Assembly: GCA_965369325.1 (NCBI GenBank)
Contig: CBDUQI010000005.1
Span: forward strand, 1-64,000
Direction: 5' to 3'
Source of the DNA: CBDUQI01 sp965369325
GTDB taxonomy: Bacteria > Pseudomonadota > Gammaproteobacteria > Steroidobacterales > JBCBZW01
DNA length: 64,000 nucleotides
Shown here: piece after piece, positions 8,367-16,244 of the stretch
Layout of the letters: every line of letters starts with the position of its first letter
How positions within the stretch are numbered: position 1 is the stretch's first letter
Made by a program: the position numbers and the translations under genes
The notes under the pieces: model-generated
Seen by the model: only the letters and a program-made list of their open reading frames with translations
Told to the model about the DNA's origin: nothing
The model's database searches: none

Positions 8367-8439
8367 TTTTATGTTGCAAAATAATCCCTCTGTGATCTAG
8401 AGTGAGGGCCACCCAAACCATCCGGACCTGCGGCCATTC

Positions 8440-8781
8440 ATGCCCTCACCCATTTTCAAAACTATCGCCAATATCGCTGATGTACCGGACAAGCGCCCAC
8501 TGTGCGTTGCCCTAGACGGAGTGTCCATTGCCATTTGCAAAGTAAAAGAATCCGTCTTCGCCGTGTCTAACCAATGCACTCATGCACAGGCTACGTTTGA
8601 GGAGGGGCGTATTCGCGGCTACCGGCTTGTGTGCCCCTTACACGGCGCGATGTTTGACCTGCGCTCCGGCGAACCTAATGGCACGTTAGCGAAACAACCA
8701 TTAAAGACGTTTCCGATACGCGTTGATCCTGATGGCTCAATCGAAATAGACACGAGCAATCTGTCGGGCAACGCTCAATGA
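8440..8781 (+). CDS. Rieske-type ferredoxin
   Basis: A 113-residue single-domain Rieske [2Fe-2S] protein. The ligands are Cys46-x-His48 (CTHAQ) and Cys65-x2-His68 (CPLHGAMFDL). It should carry electrons from a reductase to the oxygenases at 4705 and 10859. No ferredoxin reductase gene is present in the window, so a reductase encoded elsewhere must serve. It is divergent from the main operon over the perfect operator at 8349 and convergent with the GST-like gene. Confidence 0.9.
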   Translation: MPSPIFKTIANIADVPDKRPLCVALDGVSIAICKVKESVFAVSNQCTHAQATFEEGRIRGYRLVCPLHGAMFDLRSGEPNGTLAKQPLKTFPIRVDPDGSIEIDTSNLSGNAQ

Positions 8782-8795
8782 CACCGCTGATGTGC

Positions 8796-9710
8796 TCAAT
8801 CGAGTTTGTGTATTTGGTATCCGGATCTGGGAAAGTGCGTATTCACCAATCCCACCTGCGGGTGCGCACGCCGCAAGGTAATCTGACGATGATTCAGTCC
8901 GAGCAGCTCGCCTGCCACATCCACTGCCCCATAGTCGGTCGGAACCACACACACCTGATCACCGGATTTAAGCGCCTCGGGGTTGCTCATCACCTCTAAA
9001 GCCGGCTGCGGCGAACTGTTGAGCGCAACCTTTAGCGCCTGCTCGGCGGAAATCTCCCGCTTATGACCATGACCAATCTGCTCCATGCGCTCACTCCAAC
9101 GTAGCGTCTTCGTGAAAGGCCTCAGGTGCTCGTCTATTGCGGGCACATTGGCTCGCGCCATCCACAATGGGAAGTATCCAAAAATGTCGATTGCATTCGG
9201 TTGTGCGCCCGTCATAAACGCTCGCCCATCATCAAACTGCCACTCCAACAGTTCCATTTGCGCCAGAAACTGCCCCAGCATGTGCGCACTTAGTGTTTGC
9301 AGTTTGGAAAAATCCATAAAATTAAAAAACGCCGAGCGATCTTTTATCACCTCATCAGGCACATGCGGATTAAGCGCCATGGACAACGCCGCCCCAGGCT
9401 CAAAAAAAGTCTGATCGGACCAACGCGACAGCGCCAGGCCAAGCCCGGCCGAACCTGCAGGAAACAACGCGCGCTCACCTGTCGCTCGATCCAGAACTCG
9501 CAAAATAAGTGAAGTGTCACAATAGATGTCAGCGCCTATTTGCAGCACCGGGGTCTTGCGATAGCCGCCGGTCAGCGGCATTAGCAACGGTTTCGGCATA
9601 ATCATCGGAATCTCAACCGAGCACCATTCAAGTGATTTCACGCCCATGGCAAGGCGCGCTTTCTCTGCGAATGGCGAGCTGTCAAAATGATGTAGGATCA
9701 ACTTCCGCAC
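8796..9710 (-). CDS. Glutathione S-transferase-like protein with C-terminal extension
   Basis: A 304-residue protein. The N-terminal thioredoxin-like domain starts KLILHHFDSSPFAEKARLAM and has the cis-Pro segment RKTPVLQIG followed by YCDTSLI; an alpha-helical GST domain follows. From about residue 215 there is an extra region of some 85 residues with its own strand pattern (SGDQVCVVPTDYGAVDVAG) not found in ordinary GSTs. I set the start at GTG 9710, preceded by CAGAGG; a TTG twelve codons upstream lacks a ribosome site. It is divergent from the SDR at 9942, with the operator at 9791 between. It may use glutathione in isomerisation or ring opening, but that is a guess. Confidence 0.78.
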   Translation of the reverse strand: MRKLILHHFDSSPFAEKARLAMGVKSLEWCSVEIPMIMPKPLLMPLTGGYRKTPVLQIGADIYCDTSLILRVLDRATGERALFPAGSAGLGLALSRWSDQTFFEPGAALSMALNPHVPDEVIKDRSAFFNFMDFSKLQTLSAHMLGQFLAQMELLEWQFDDGRAFMTGAQPNAIDIFGYFPLWMARANVPAIDEHLRPFTKTLRWSERMEQIGHGHKREISAEQALKVALNSSPQPALEVMSNPEALKSGDQVCVVPTDYGAVDVAGELLGLNHRQITLRRAHPQVGLVNTHFPRSGYQIHKLD

Positions 9711-9790
9711 GTCTGTCGAGCACCTCTGCAGATCGATTATATCCAAAAATACAGTAACTTAAGCCAGCGGCACGTTGAATTCAACAAATT

Positions 9791-9808
9791 AAACAGTCTT
9801 GATTGTTT
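9791..9808. promoter_or_regulatory. Palindromic operator, copy 3
   Basis: AAACAGTCTTGATTGTTT matches the perfect site at 8349 at 16 of 18 positions and keeps the outer AAACA/TGTTT arms. It lies between the divergent GST-like gene (start 9710) and the SDR-Rieske pair (start 9942). Confidence 0.68.
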
Positions 9809-9941
9809 ATTTTTTGAAGTGCCGCTCCTATACTTTGAGAACATACACCAGTTCAGTTGGGGACACCCGCTGGATCGACGCCGTTGGCGCTTGCCGGCGC
9901 CGCTAGTTCGGCAATGCATCCTGGGCCTTGGAACACCATCT

Positions 9942-10832
9942 ATGAGCAAACCATCCTCAAGCCAGGAAACTGCAACGTCTCAAACTCATTGGGGGTTCAG
10001 CGATGAGGAGCTTGCGAACTACCCCCTGGTGTACCGTGAGGATCTGTTCGCCAACCAAACGGTTGTCGTGTCGGGTGGTGGGTCCGGCATTGGCAAAGCC
10101 ATTGCGTTTCTGTTCGCCCGCCTCGGCGCCAACGTGGCTATTTGTGGCCGCACCGCGAGCAAGCTCGAACATACTCAGACCGCGATAAAAAGGCATGTAG
10201 GTTCGGCCATCCACACGATGGAGATGAACATTCGCCAACCCGATCTGGTAGACACTTTTCTGGATCAGGTGTGCGAGCGTTTCGGCGGGATTGATTTTCT
10301 GATCAACAATGCCGGCGGGCAGTTTCCTCAACCGGCGATCGATTTTTCGGCCAACGGCTGGAACGCCGTCATCGACACCAATTTGAACGGCACCTGGTAC
10401 ATGATGCAGAACGCGGCCAAACGCTGGCGCGATGAGAAGCGCGGTGGCAGCATCGTGAACGTTGTCGCCAATGTTCAGCGCGGCATGCCTCAGGTGGCAC
10501 ACACTTGTGCTGCCCGCGCTGGCGTCATATACCTGAGCAAATCAGTGTCCACGGAATGGGCGCCGCTTGGCATTCGTGTCAACTGCGTCTCGCCTGGCGC
10601 TATCGAAAGCGAAGGCTTTCATGTGTATCACCCCGACGTCGCAGAGCGCTTCAAAGACAGCAATCCGATGCGAACGCTGGGCGACGTGTATGACATTGCC
10701 CAGTCGATCGCCTACATTTGCGCACCCAGTGGCAAATTCATCACTGGTGAGGTTATTACCGTCGATGGTGGCAACAATCAATGGGGCGACACTTGGCCCG
10801 GTGGCGTCCCGGAACACTTCAAGGTGACCTAG
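9942..10832 (+). CDS. SDR of the enoyl-CoA reductase (PECR/DECR-like) type
   Basis: A 296-residue short-chain dehydrogenase with cofactor motif SGGGSGIGKA and NNAGG. In place of the classical YxxxK the active region reads VAHTCAARAGVIYLSKS, which matches the peroxisomal trans-2-enoyl-CoA and 2,4-dienoyl-CoA reductases rather than alcohol dehydrogenases. It therefore probably reduces a double bond in an enoyl- or dienoyl-CoA with NADPH. The N-terminal extension of about 30 residues before the Rossmann strand is also usual for that group. The ATG at 9942 was chosen over a longer frame from 9819. The next gene follows after 26 bases, so the two are co-transcribed. Confidence 0.85.
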   Translation: MSKPSSSQETATSQTHWGFSDEELANYPLVYREDLFANQTVVVSGGGSGIGKAIAFLFARLGANVAICGRTASKLEHTQTAIKRHVGSAIHTMEMNIRQPDLVDTFLDQVCERFGGIDFLINNAGGQFPQPAIDFSANGWNAVIDTNLNGTWYMMQNAAKRWRDEKRGGSIVNVVANVQRGMPQVAHTCAARAGVIYLSKSVSTEWAPLGIRVNCVSPGAIESEGFHVYHPDVAERFKDSNPMRTLGDVYDIAQSIAYICAPSGKFITGEVITVDGGNNQWGDTWPGGVPEHFKVT

Positions 10833-10858
10833 CAGTCCCTACAACCCCGGAGATTTTC

Positions 10859-12220
10859 ATGGCTGGGAACACTAAACCCCAACCTGTTATCAATCCTGAC
10901 GCGCCCGAGAACTCACTAGAGGCGAAACAGCCCTATGTTGACAACGGCACGACTCGGGTTGATGCGGCTCGCTTTTATTGCACACACTACATGCAGAAGG
11001 AACGTGAACATCTTTGGCTGAAGGTGTGGCAAATTGCAGGGGTGGAGTCCGACATCCCCGAAGCCGGGGACTATTTTGTCTACACCATACTGCACGAGCA
11101 AATTCTCGTCGTTCGACAACAGGATCGCTCCGTGCGAGCGTTCTACAATGTCTGCCCGCACCGAGGCAATCGGCTGGTGCACAACAAATGCGGCGCGGCC
11201 AACAGCTTTACCTGCTCATTTCATTCCTGGAATTTTGGTCTTGACGGTGCACTCGGCACTATCACCGATCAAGAGACGTTTCGCGATGAAGTCATCCAAC
11301 ATCGCCCCGGGCTAAAACCGGTGCACTGCGAAACGCTCGCGGGCATCGTATTCATCAACTTGCAGGACAAACCGCCGCCGCTTCGAGAGCGCATCGGCCT
11401 GCCCAACGGCTACCTTGAGGCCTATCAGCTGGACAAAATGAACGTCGTGCGCCACGTCGTCAGCGAATGGGCCGCGAACTGGAAAACCGGCGTCGATGCG
11501 TTTTACGAAAGCTACCATCTGCACGCGGTTCACCCGGAAACTCAGCCGGTGATGGGCGACCTGAACGTGCAGTACGATCTTTATCCCTACGGTGCCAGCC
11601 GCATGATCGTGCCGCTGGCGCAGGTAAGCCCGCGCGTGGCGGATCAAACCAGCGTGAACGACGGACTCCAGTACATGCTGGGCGACGCCGGCATTGATCC
11701 GGCCGCCTACGTCGGCGATGCCGCTGGCGTACGACGCGCGATACAAGCCGCTAAACGACAGCGCGCCGACCTCGTCGGACTTGACTACTCTGCTCTGACA
11801 GACGGGCAACTGACCGACAGCTGGGCCACGGGGATCTTTCCAAACGTCCAGATCGGCTTACATCCGGAAGGGGCATTTCTGATGCGCTTTATGCCCCACG
11901 CCACCGACCCGGAAAAATTCTACTACGACACCATGACCCTTTATCGCTACGTGGACGATCCCGGATTCAACGCGCCAGCCTGGATGGGGATACCTGAGGG
12001 CACCGATCTTACCGGCGAAGACCGGCCCGACACAGAATACGTGCCGCTTGGTACCCCGCCGAATCTCGGCCTGGTGCTCGATCAGGATTCCGATCTATTA
12101 CCTGTTGTGCAGGAAGGCATTCGGTCCGCCGGTTTTGACGGTCCGCTTTGGGGCGAGCAAGAGCAGCGTTTAAGGCATTTTCATGTTGAGCTTGATCGCT
12201 ACCTCAACGATGAACGATGA
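10859..12220 (+). CDS. Rieske non-heme iron oxygenase, alpha subunit (second)
   Basis: A 453-residue ring-hydroxylating oxygenase. Rieske ligands are Cys99-x-His101 and Cys119-x2-His122 (CPHRG and CSFHSW); the mononuclear site is Asp212, His219 and His224 in DAFYESYHLHAVH. It differs clearly from the first oxygenase and is longer, so it likely acts on another intermediate. CGGAG lies 7 bases before the ATG at 10859. It is co-transcribed with the enoyl-CoA-reductase-like SDR. No beta subunit gene accompanies it, and it probably shares the ferredoxin encoded at 8440. Confidence 0.93.
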   Translation: MAGNTKPQPVINPDAPENSLEAKQPYVDNGTTRVDAARFYCTHYMQKEREHLWLKVWQIAGVESDIPEAGDYFVYTILHEQILVVRQQDRSVRAFYNVCPHRGNRLVHNKCGAANSFTCSFHSWNFGLDGALGTITDQETFRDEVIQHRPGLKPVHCETLAGIVFINLQDKPPPLRERIGLPNGYLEAYQLDKMNVVRHVVSEWAANWKTGVDAFYESYHLHAVHPETQPVMGDLNVQYDLYPYGASRMIVPLAQVSPRVADQTSVNDGLQYMLGDAGIDPAAYVGDAAGVRRAIQAAKRQRADLVGLDYSALTDGQLTDSWATGIFPNVQIGLHPEGAFLMRFMPHATDPEKFYYDTMTLYRYVDDPGFNAPAWMGIPEGTDLTGEDRPDTEYVPLGTPPNLGLVLDQDSDLLPVVQEGIRSAGFDGPLWGEQEQRLRHFHVELDRYLNDER

Positions 12221-12253
12221 ATGAGAGGCGTGCGCGAGGCAGGCCGAGCACAG

Positions 12254-12997
12254 TCAGAACTGAACCATCGCGCCGCCGTCCACCTTAAAGCCACAGCCGG
12301 TGACAAAACGCGCGTCTTCGGATAACAAAAACATCGCGGCGCTCGCCACCTCGTCCGCCTCACCCAAGCGTCCAAGCGGTGCTTTGGACTCCCAGTACGC
12401 TTTAAAGTCTGGATCGTCCATAAACGGTTCGGACATCTTGGTCCAGATGGCACCCGGCTGAAGGTAGTTGACCGTGATCCCGTACTTACCAAGATCCACC
12501 GCCATACCTTTTGAGAGGCCGGCGACTGCATGCTTGGACGCGCCATAGATCGCCAGATTGGGCCCGCCCATTTCTGACATGATCGACCCGAGGTTGACGA
12601 TGCGTGGATATTTGGCCCGCTTGAGCAGCGGCACGGCTTCACGCGAGAGTCGAAACATGGCACGTAGATTCACCGCCATGATGTGATCAAACTGCTCGTC
12701 GGTTAATGCCTCGAACGGCCCCGCGATGGCAATCCCTGCGTTGTTGACCAGAAAATCCACGCCACCGAACCCTTCGAGTGCGGCAGCGATAATCCCCTCA
12801 GGCGCTTCATCTTGTGTGACATCCAGCGCCAGAGGTACAACGCGTGAGTTGCCGGCAAACTCCTTATCCAGATCGTCAGTGCTTAAATCGACCGCCACAA
12901 GATTTGCGTTACTGTTGAGCAGTCGGCGCGAGATCGCACGGCCAATCCCATTGGCCGCGCCGGTCACAATTGCCGTTTTGCCCGCTAAGTCAGCCAT
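12254..12997 (-). CDS. Classical SDR dehydrogenase
   Basis: A 247-residue short-chain dehydrogenase with the full signature: TGAANGIG for the cofactor, NNAG, a Ser in LGSIMSEMGG and the catalytic YGASK. It should interconvert a secondary alcohol and a ketone, or a 3-hydroxyacyl-CoA and its keto form. It lies only 22 bases after the TonB-receptor gene on the same strand, so it is likely the second gene of that transcript and under the operator at 15490. Substrate unknown. Confidence 0.9.
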   Translation of the reverse strand: MADLAGKTAIVTGAANGIGRAISRRLLNSNANLVAVDLSTDDLDKEFAGNSRVVPLALDVTQDEAPEGIIAAALEGFGGVDFLVNNAGIAIAGPFEALTDEQFDHIMAVNLRAMFRLSREAVPLLKRAKYPRIVNLGSIMSEMGGPNLAIYGASKHAVAGLSKGMAVDLGKYGITVNYLQPGAIWTKMSEPFMDDPDFKAYWESKAPLGRLGEADEVASAAMFLLSEDARFVTGCGFKVDGGAMVQF

Positions 12998-13019
12998 TAA
13001 CTAACCGACGCTCCGTACG

Positions 13020-15428
13020 CTAGTCGGAAAACTTGTAACCCACTTCCACACCATACGCGCGCGGCGGGCCGTAGTTTGAAAACGTCCATAACGCCCCCAC
13101 CGCCTGCGATGCCGTTTTATAGCGATCATCGCTGAGGTTCTTGCCGAACAGCGACGCAAAGAACCGCTCTTCCGGCGACGTCCAGGTCACGCTGGCATTG
13201 AATATGGTGCGTTTCTCCAGCACGGTGTCAAATGCAGAGCCAATGTCATCGTTGTAGTAGTAGGTATTTTCGTCTTCATAGTTAAAATTGGCATTCAGCC
13301 GCAGGTTACTGCCGGATGACAGATCACGCAGGTAAGTGAGATCGATACCTGCGGTGACGTCGGGTGAACGCACCACGTCGCGGCCCGAGAAATCTTCCAG
13401 CGTTCCGTCAAGATTTCGATCCAGCAGAAACTCTTTGTACTCTGCGTCGAGCAAACCGACATTAGCGCGCAATGTCAGCCCGTCCGTCAGCAAGGCGGAG
13501 AATTCCAGCTCCAGACCCTGCGCATCCACTTCTGCGGCGTTAAACGTGCGCGTTTCCTGGAAGGCGGTGCCGGGAACGGACACGACCGTACTACGCTGGA
13601 AATCTTCGTAGTTCACATTGAAAACAGTCGCGTTCAGGCGCACACGATCGTCCAGAAAGCTCTTTTTGATGCCGACTTCGACATTGGTTGCGAACTCGGG
13701 TTCGTAGGACTGCAACGGAAAGTTGGCGAAGCCACCAGAACCGGCCTGATCGTTATAACCACCGCTTTTGAATCCACGCGATACGGTCAGATAGCCAAAC
13801 GTGTCTTCGCTGAACTTATACGACCCCGTCAGGCGCCAGGTGGGCTCGGTCCATGATTGCGAATCACGCTGCACGGAGCCCGCGGCTAACGAGTAGTCCT
13901 GCCCGTCAAGAGGCTCATTAATACTGCCAAGCCCACCCGGGAAAATCACATTAAGAGGCAGGCCTTCGCGTGCAGTGTAGTCCTTCTCCTCATCGGTCAC
14001 GCGTGCGCCGATGCCAATCTGGAACTTGTCGTTAACATCCCAGGTTCCATCGACAAAGAACGCCAGTGATGTCGCATCCTGGCGGTTACACAGCAGCAGA
14101 GGATTGTCGTTGTCTAACACGCCAGGCACGGCGGAGCCGAAGAACTCCACAAGACCCAGTTGCTGCAACACGCAGAAGTCAACGTCATTGGTTTGATAGA
14201 ACGCGCCAGCCACGTAGTTAAACGCCCCTGGCCGATCGGAGGCGATCCGCGCTTCCAGCTGAAACGTCTCGCGATCATCGTCGCGCGTTGCGCTAAAGAA
14301 GCTCTCGTACGGCGTGCCCAGATACTCGTTAGGCAGGCGCGACTCCTGGCTTCGACTGCCAGCATGCACGTAGAAAGTGTGATTGTTCAGGTCGTGCTCC
14401 AAGTTCAGATAAGCACCAAACACGTCCACTTCCTGCGAATCGTTCAAACCCACAATAGAGCTGTTGTGAATACCGGCCTGATCCAGAGGATCGACGCCCT
14501 CGCCCACCCCCGGAAAACCAAACAGCGTTGCCAGTTGCCCGGCCGCTTCCGGCGTATCGTTAATCACGGGCACCGGATCGCTGCGATCCTTTATCGTTTC
14601 AAGCTGCGCGAAAATCCGTGTTTTATCCGTTAAGTGCCACGTGAGCTTCGCTCGCGCGGCCAACACATCTTTGCCGCCCAGGTCCCGACCATCGCCCGCG
14701 ACGGTGGTGCCGTCTGCGGCTGCGGCGTCACCCAACGCAGCGCCAAACGCATCGGTCGGCGTGTCTACTTTGCCGTTTTTATAGTAGCCGTCGCTTTTCT
14801 GATACATCGCTGCAACACGTATCGCTGCATCTTCGGACACCGGCAGATTCACTCCCAGCGTGGCTTTGCTGCTGCCGAAACTTCCTGCCTGTAGACCGAT
14901 ATCAACGGACGTCTCGTCCAACTTAGCTTGTTTGGTACGCACCACGACCGCGCCGGCTGTCGTGTTTTTACCGAACAGTGTACCTTGCGGCCCACGCAGC
15001 ACTTCGACCGCTTCGATGTCGTAAGGCTCTAACAATTGGGTTTGCACGTGAGGGAACACAAAGTCATCGACGATAACCCCGACTTTGGGATCGAAGTAAA
15101 CGATAATGTCAGTCTCAGCGGCACCGCGCATCGCGAACGAGGCAGCGTTAAATCCGGTGACCGTCGCAGCCGAGAAGTTGGGGACGAACAAGGCGATTTC
15201 GCCAATGTCCTGAGCAAACAGCTTTTCGAATTCCCCCCCATCGACCGCCGACACGGACACTGGGGTTTCCTGCAAATTGGTCTCGGCTCGACGAGTTGCG
15301 GTGACGATCACCTCTTCCAGCACCTGCGCCGACACCGTGGAACTGATCATTCCGCCTATGGCAAGACCTATGGGCACCATCGCGGTGGCTCGTGATGGCG
15401 AAATGGACTGAATCCACTCTTTTAACAT
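13020..15428 (-). CDS. TonB-dependent outer-membrane receptor
   Basis: An 802-residue outer-membrane barrel. A signal peptide (residues 1-34, ending STVSA) is followed by the TonB-box-like EEVIVTATRR, a plug domain with LRGPQGTLFGKNTTAGAV and a long beta-barrel. It should import the growth substrate across the outer membrane using TonB-ExbBD energy. ATG 15428 follows GGGGGAAG. The region from 15429 to the CMD-family gene contains the weaker operator copy at 15490 and an AT-rich promoter stretch. Receptors of this subfamily are common beside degradative clusters; iron-siderophore use is the alternative. Confidence 0.93.
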   Translation of the reverse strand: MLKEWIQSISPSRATAMVPIGLAIGGMISSTVSAQVLEEVIVTATRRAETNLQETPVSVSAVDGGEFEKLFAQDIGEIALFVPNFSAATVTGFNAASFAMRGAAETDIIVYFDPKVGVIVDDFVFPHVQTQLLEPYDIEAVEVLRGPQGTLFGKNTTAGAVVVRTKQAKLDETSVDIGLQAGSFGSSKATLGVNLPVSEDAAIRVAAMYQKSDGYYKNGKVDTPTDAFGAALGDAAAADGTTVAGDGRDLGGKDVLAARAKLTWHLTDKTRIFAQLETIKDRSDPVPVINDTPEAAGQLATLFGFPGVGEGVDPLDQAGIHNSSIVGLNDSQEVDVFGAYLNLEHDLNNHTFYVHAGSRSQESRLPNEYLGTPYESFFSATRDDDRETFQLEARIASDRPGAFNYVAGAFYQTNDVDFCVLQQLGLVEFFGSAVPGVLDNDNPLLLCNRQDATSLAFFVDGTWDVNDKFQIGIGARVTDEEKDYTAREGLPLNVIFPGGLGSINEPLDGQDYSLAAGSVQRDSQSWTEPTWRLTGSYKFSEDTFGYLTVSRGFKSGGYNDQAGSGGFANFPLQSYEPEFATNVEVGIKKSFLDDRVRLNATVFNVNYEDFQRSTVVSVPGTAFQETRTFNAAEVDAQGLELEFSALLTDGLTLRANVGLLDAEYKEFLLDRNLDGTLEDFSGRDVVRSPDVTAGIDLTYLRDLSSGSNLRLNANFNYEDENTYYYNDDIGSAFDTVLEKRTIFNASVTWTSPEERFFASLFGKNLSDDRYKTASQAVGALWTFSNYGPPRAYGVEVGYKFSD

Positions 15429-15489
15429 TGCTTCCCCCTGACTGAACGATTCACCGACTTATATGGATGCTCTGGCATTTACAATAAAA

Positions 15490-15507
15490 AGTCAAACATG
15501 ATTGTTT
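15490..15507. promoter_or_regulatory. Palindromic operator, copy 4 (degenerate)
   Basis: AGTCAAACATGATTGTTT keeps the right half-site (ATGATTGTTT) and the central CATGA of the other three sites; 15 of 18 positions fit AAACARTCATGAYTGTTT. It lies about 60 bases upstream of the TonB-receptor start at 15428. Confidence 0.5.
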
Positions 15508-15575
15508 TTTTTACCACCTCTATCGGGTTGAGTTCGCCAGGATTATTGTGCGGTCGCAACATGGCAACAGCCAAT

Positions 15576-16136
15576 TTACTGCGCTTTGAACTGGCACCAG
15601 GGCTCCTGGTCCACCAAATCCAGAACAAACGACAGCTTCGCCAACCCCCCAATCACCGCTGCAACCAGGCCTATTTCGCAAATCTGTGCGTCCGTGAAAT
15701 GGCTTTGTAGTCTCAGCAAGAGTGCGTTGTCCACCTGTTGCTGTTGATTTTCGATCGCCAGCAGCTCGGTGTACTGGAGTAGGGCCTGCTCAGCATCCGA
15801 GAACAGTGCGGAGTCACAACGATCCAAAGCATCAATTTGCGCGCGACTAATACCCGTCTCCAGTGCAGCCGGCACATTTTGCAGGTTGCAGGTAAGGCAC
15901 CCATGCATCATCGATAGCTTCAGTCGCACCAGCTGCTTGTAACGAGCCTCGACCGTACCCGCAAAAAAGATGTTGGCGTAAAATTTGTCCATCACAAAGT
16001 CCAGCAACACTGGCGAACTAGCGAACACTTCAACAAACTTCGCATTGCCCGTCAGTGTCTGCAGGGTTTGCCAGGCCGCACGAATTTCAGCGGGCATTTG
16101 CTCGGGTAATACGGCAGAAAGTGTTGCACGTGTCAC
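15576..16136 (-). CDS. Carboxymuconolactone decarboxylase/AhpD-like protein
   Basis: A 186-residue all-helical protein of the CMD family. The redox-type CxxC is in MMHGCLTCNLQN (Cys80 and Cys83). I chose GTG 16136 because AAGGAG lies 7 bases before it; an ATG eight codons earlier has no ribosome site. Family members are gamma-carboxymuconolactone decarboxylases or AhpD-like peroxidase partners; the CxxC favours a thiol-redox role. It is divergent from the quinoprotein gene and the two may share the inverted repeat at 16167-16185. Its task in the pathway is unclear. Confidence 0.8.
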   Translation of the reverse strand: MTRATLSAVLPEQMPAEIRAAWQTLQTLTGNAKFVEVFASSPVLLDFVMDKFYANIFFAGTVEARYKQLVRLKLSMMHGCLTCNLQNVPAALETGISRAQIDALDRCDSALFSDAEQALLQYTELLAIENQQQQVDNALLLRLQSHFTDAQICEIGLVAAVIGGLAKLSFVLDLVDQEPWCQFKAQ

Positions 16137-16166
16137 GGACAATCTCCTTGTTGGGCTCATCCACTA

Positions 16167-16185
16167 CTTGCAGTTCACCTGCAAG
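16167..16185. promoter_or_regulatory. Inverted repeat CTTGCAG-N5-CTGCAAG
   Basis: A perfect 7-bp inverted repeat with a 5-base spacer lies in the short control region between the divergent CMD-family and quinoprotein genes. It differs from the AAACA...TGTTT operators, so if it binds a regulator it is probably a different one. An RNA hairpin in the CMD-gene leader is the alternative. Confidence 0.4.
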
Positions 16186-16244
16186 CTCGGCTAAATACTA
16201 TAGCGCGTAACCCGCACGCGCTTTGAAGTAAGACAGTGGATGTA

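Noticed and set aside
13020..15428. TonB receptor as a siderophore receptor
   Set aside because: Not excluded, but the surrounding catabolic genes and the operator-like site favour uptake of the pathway substrate; no siderophore genes are near.
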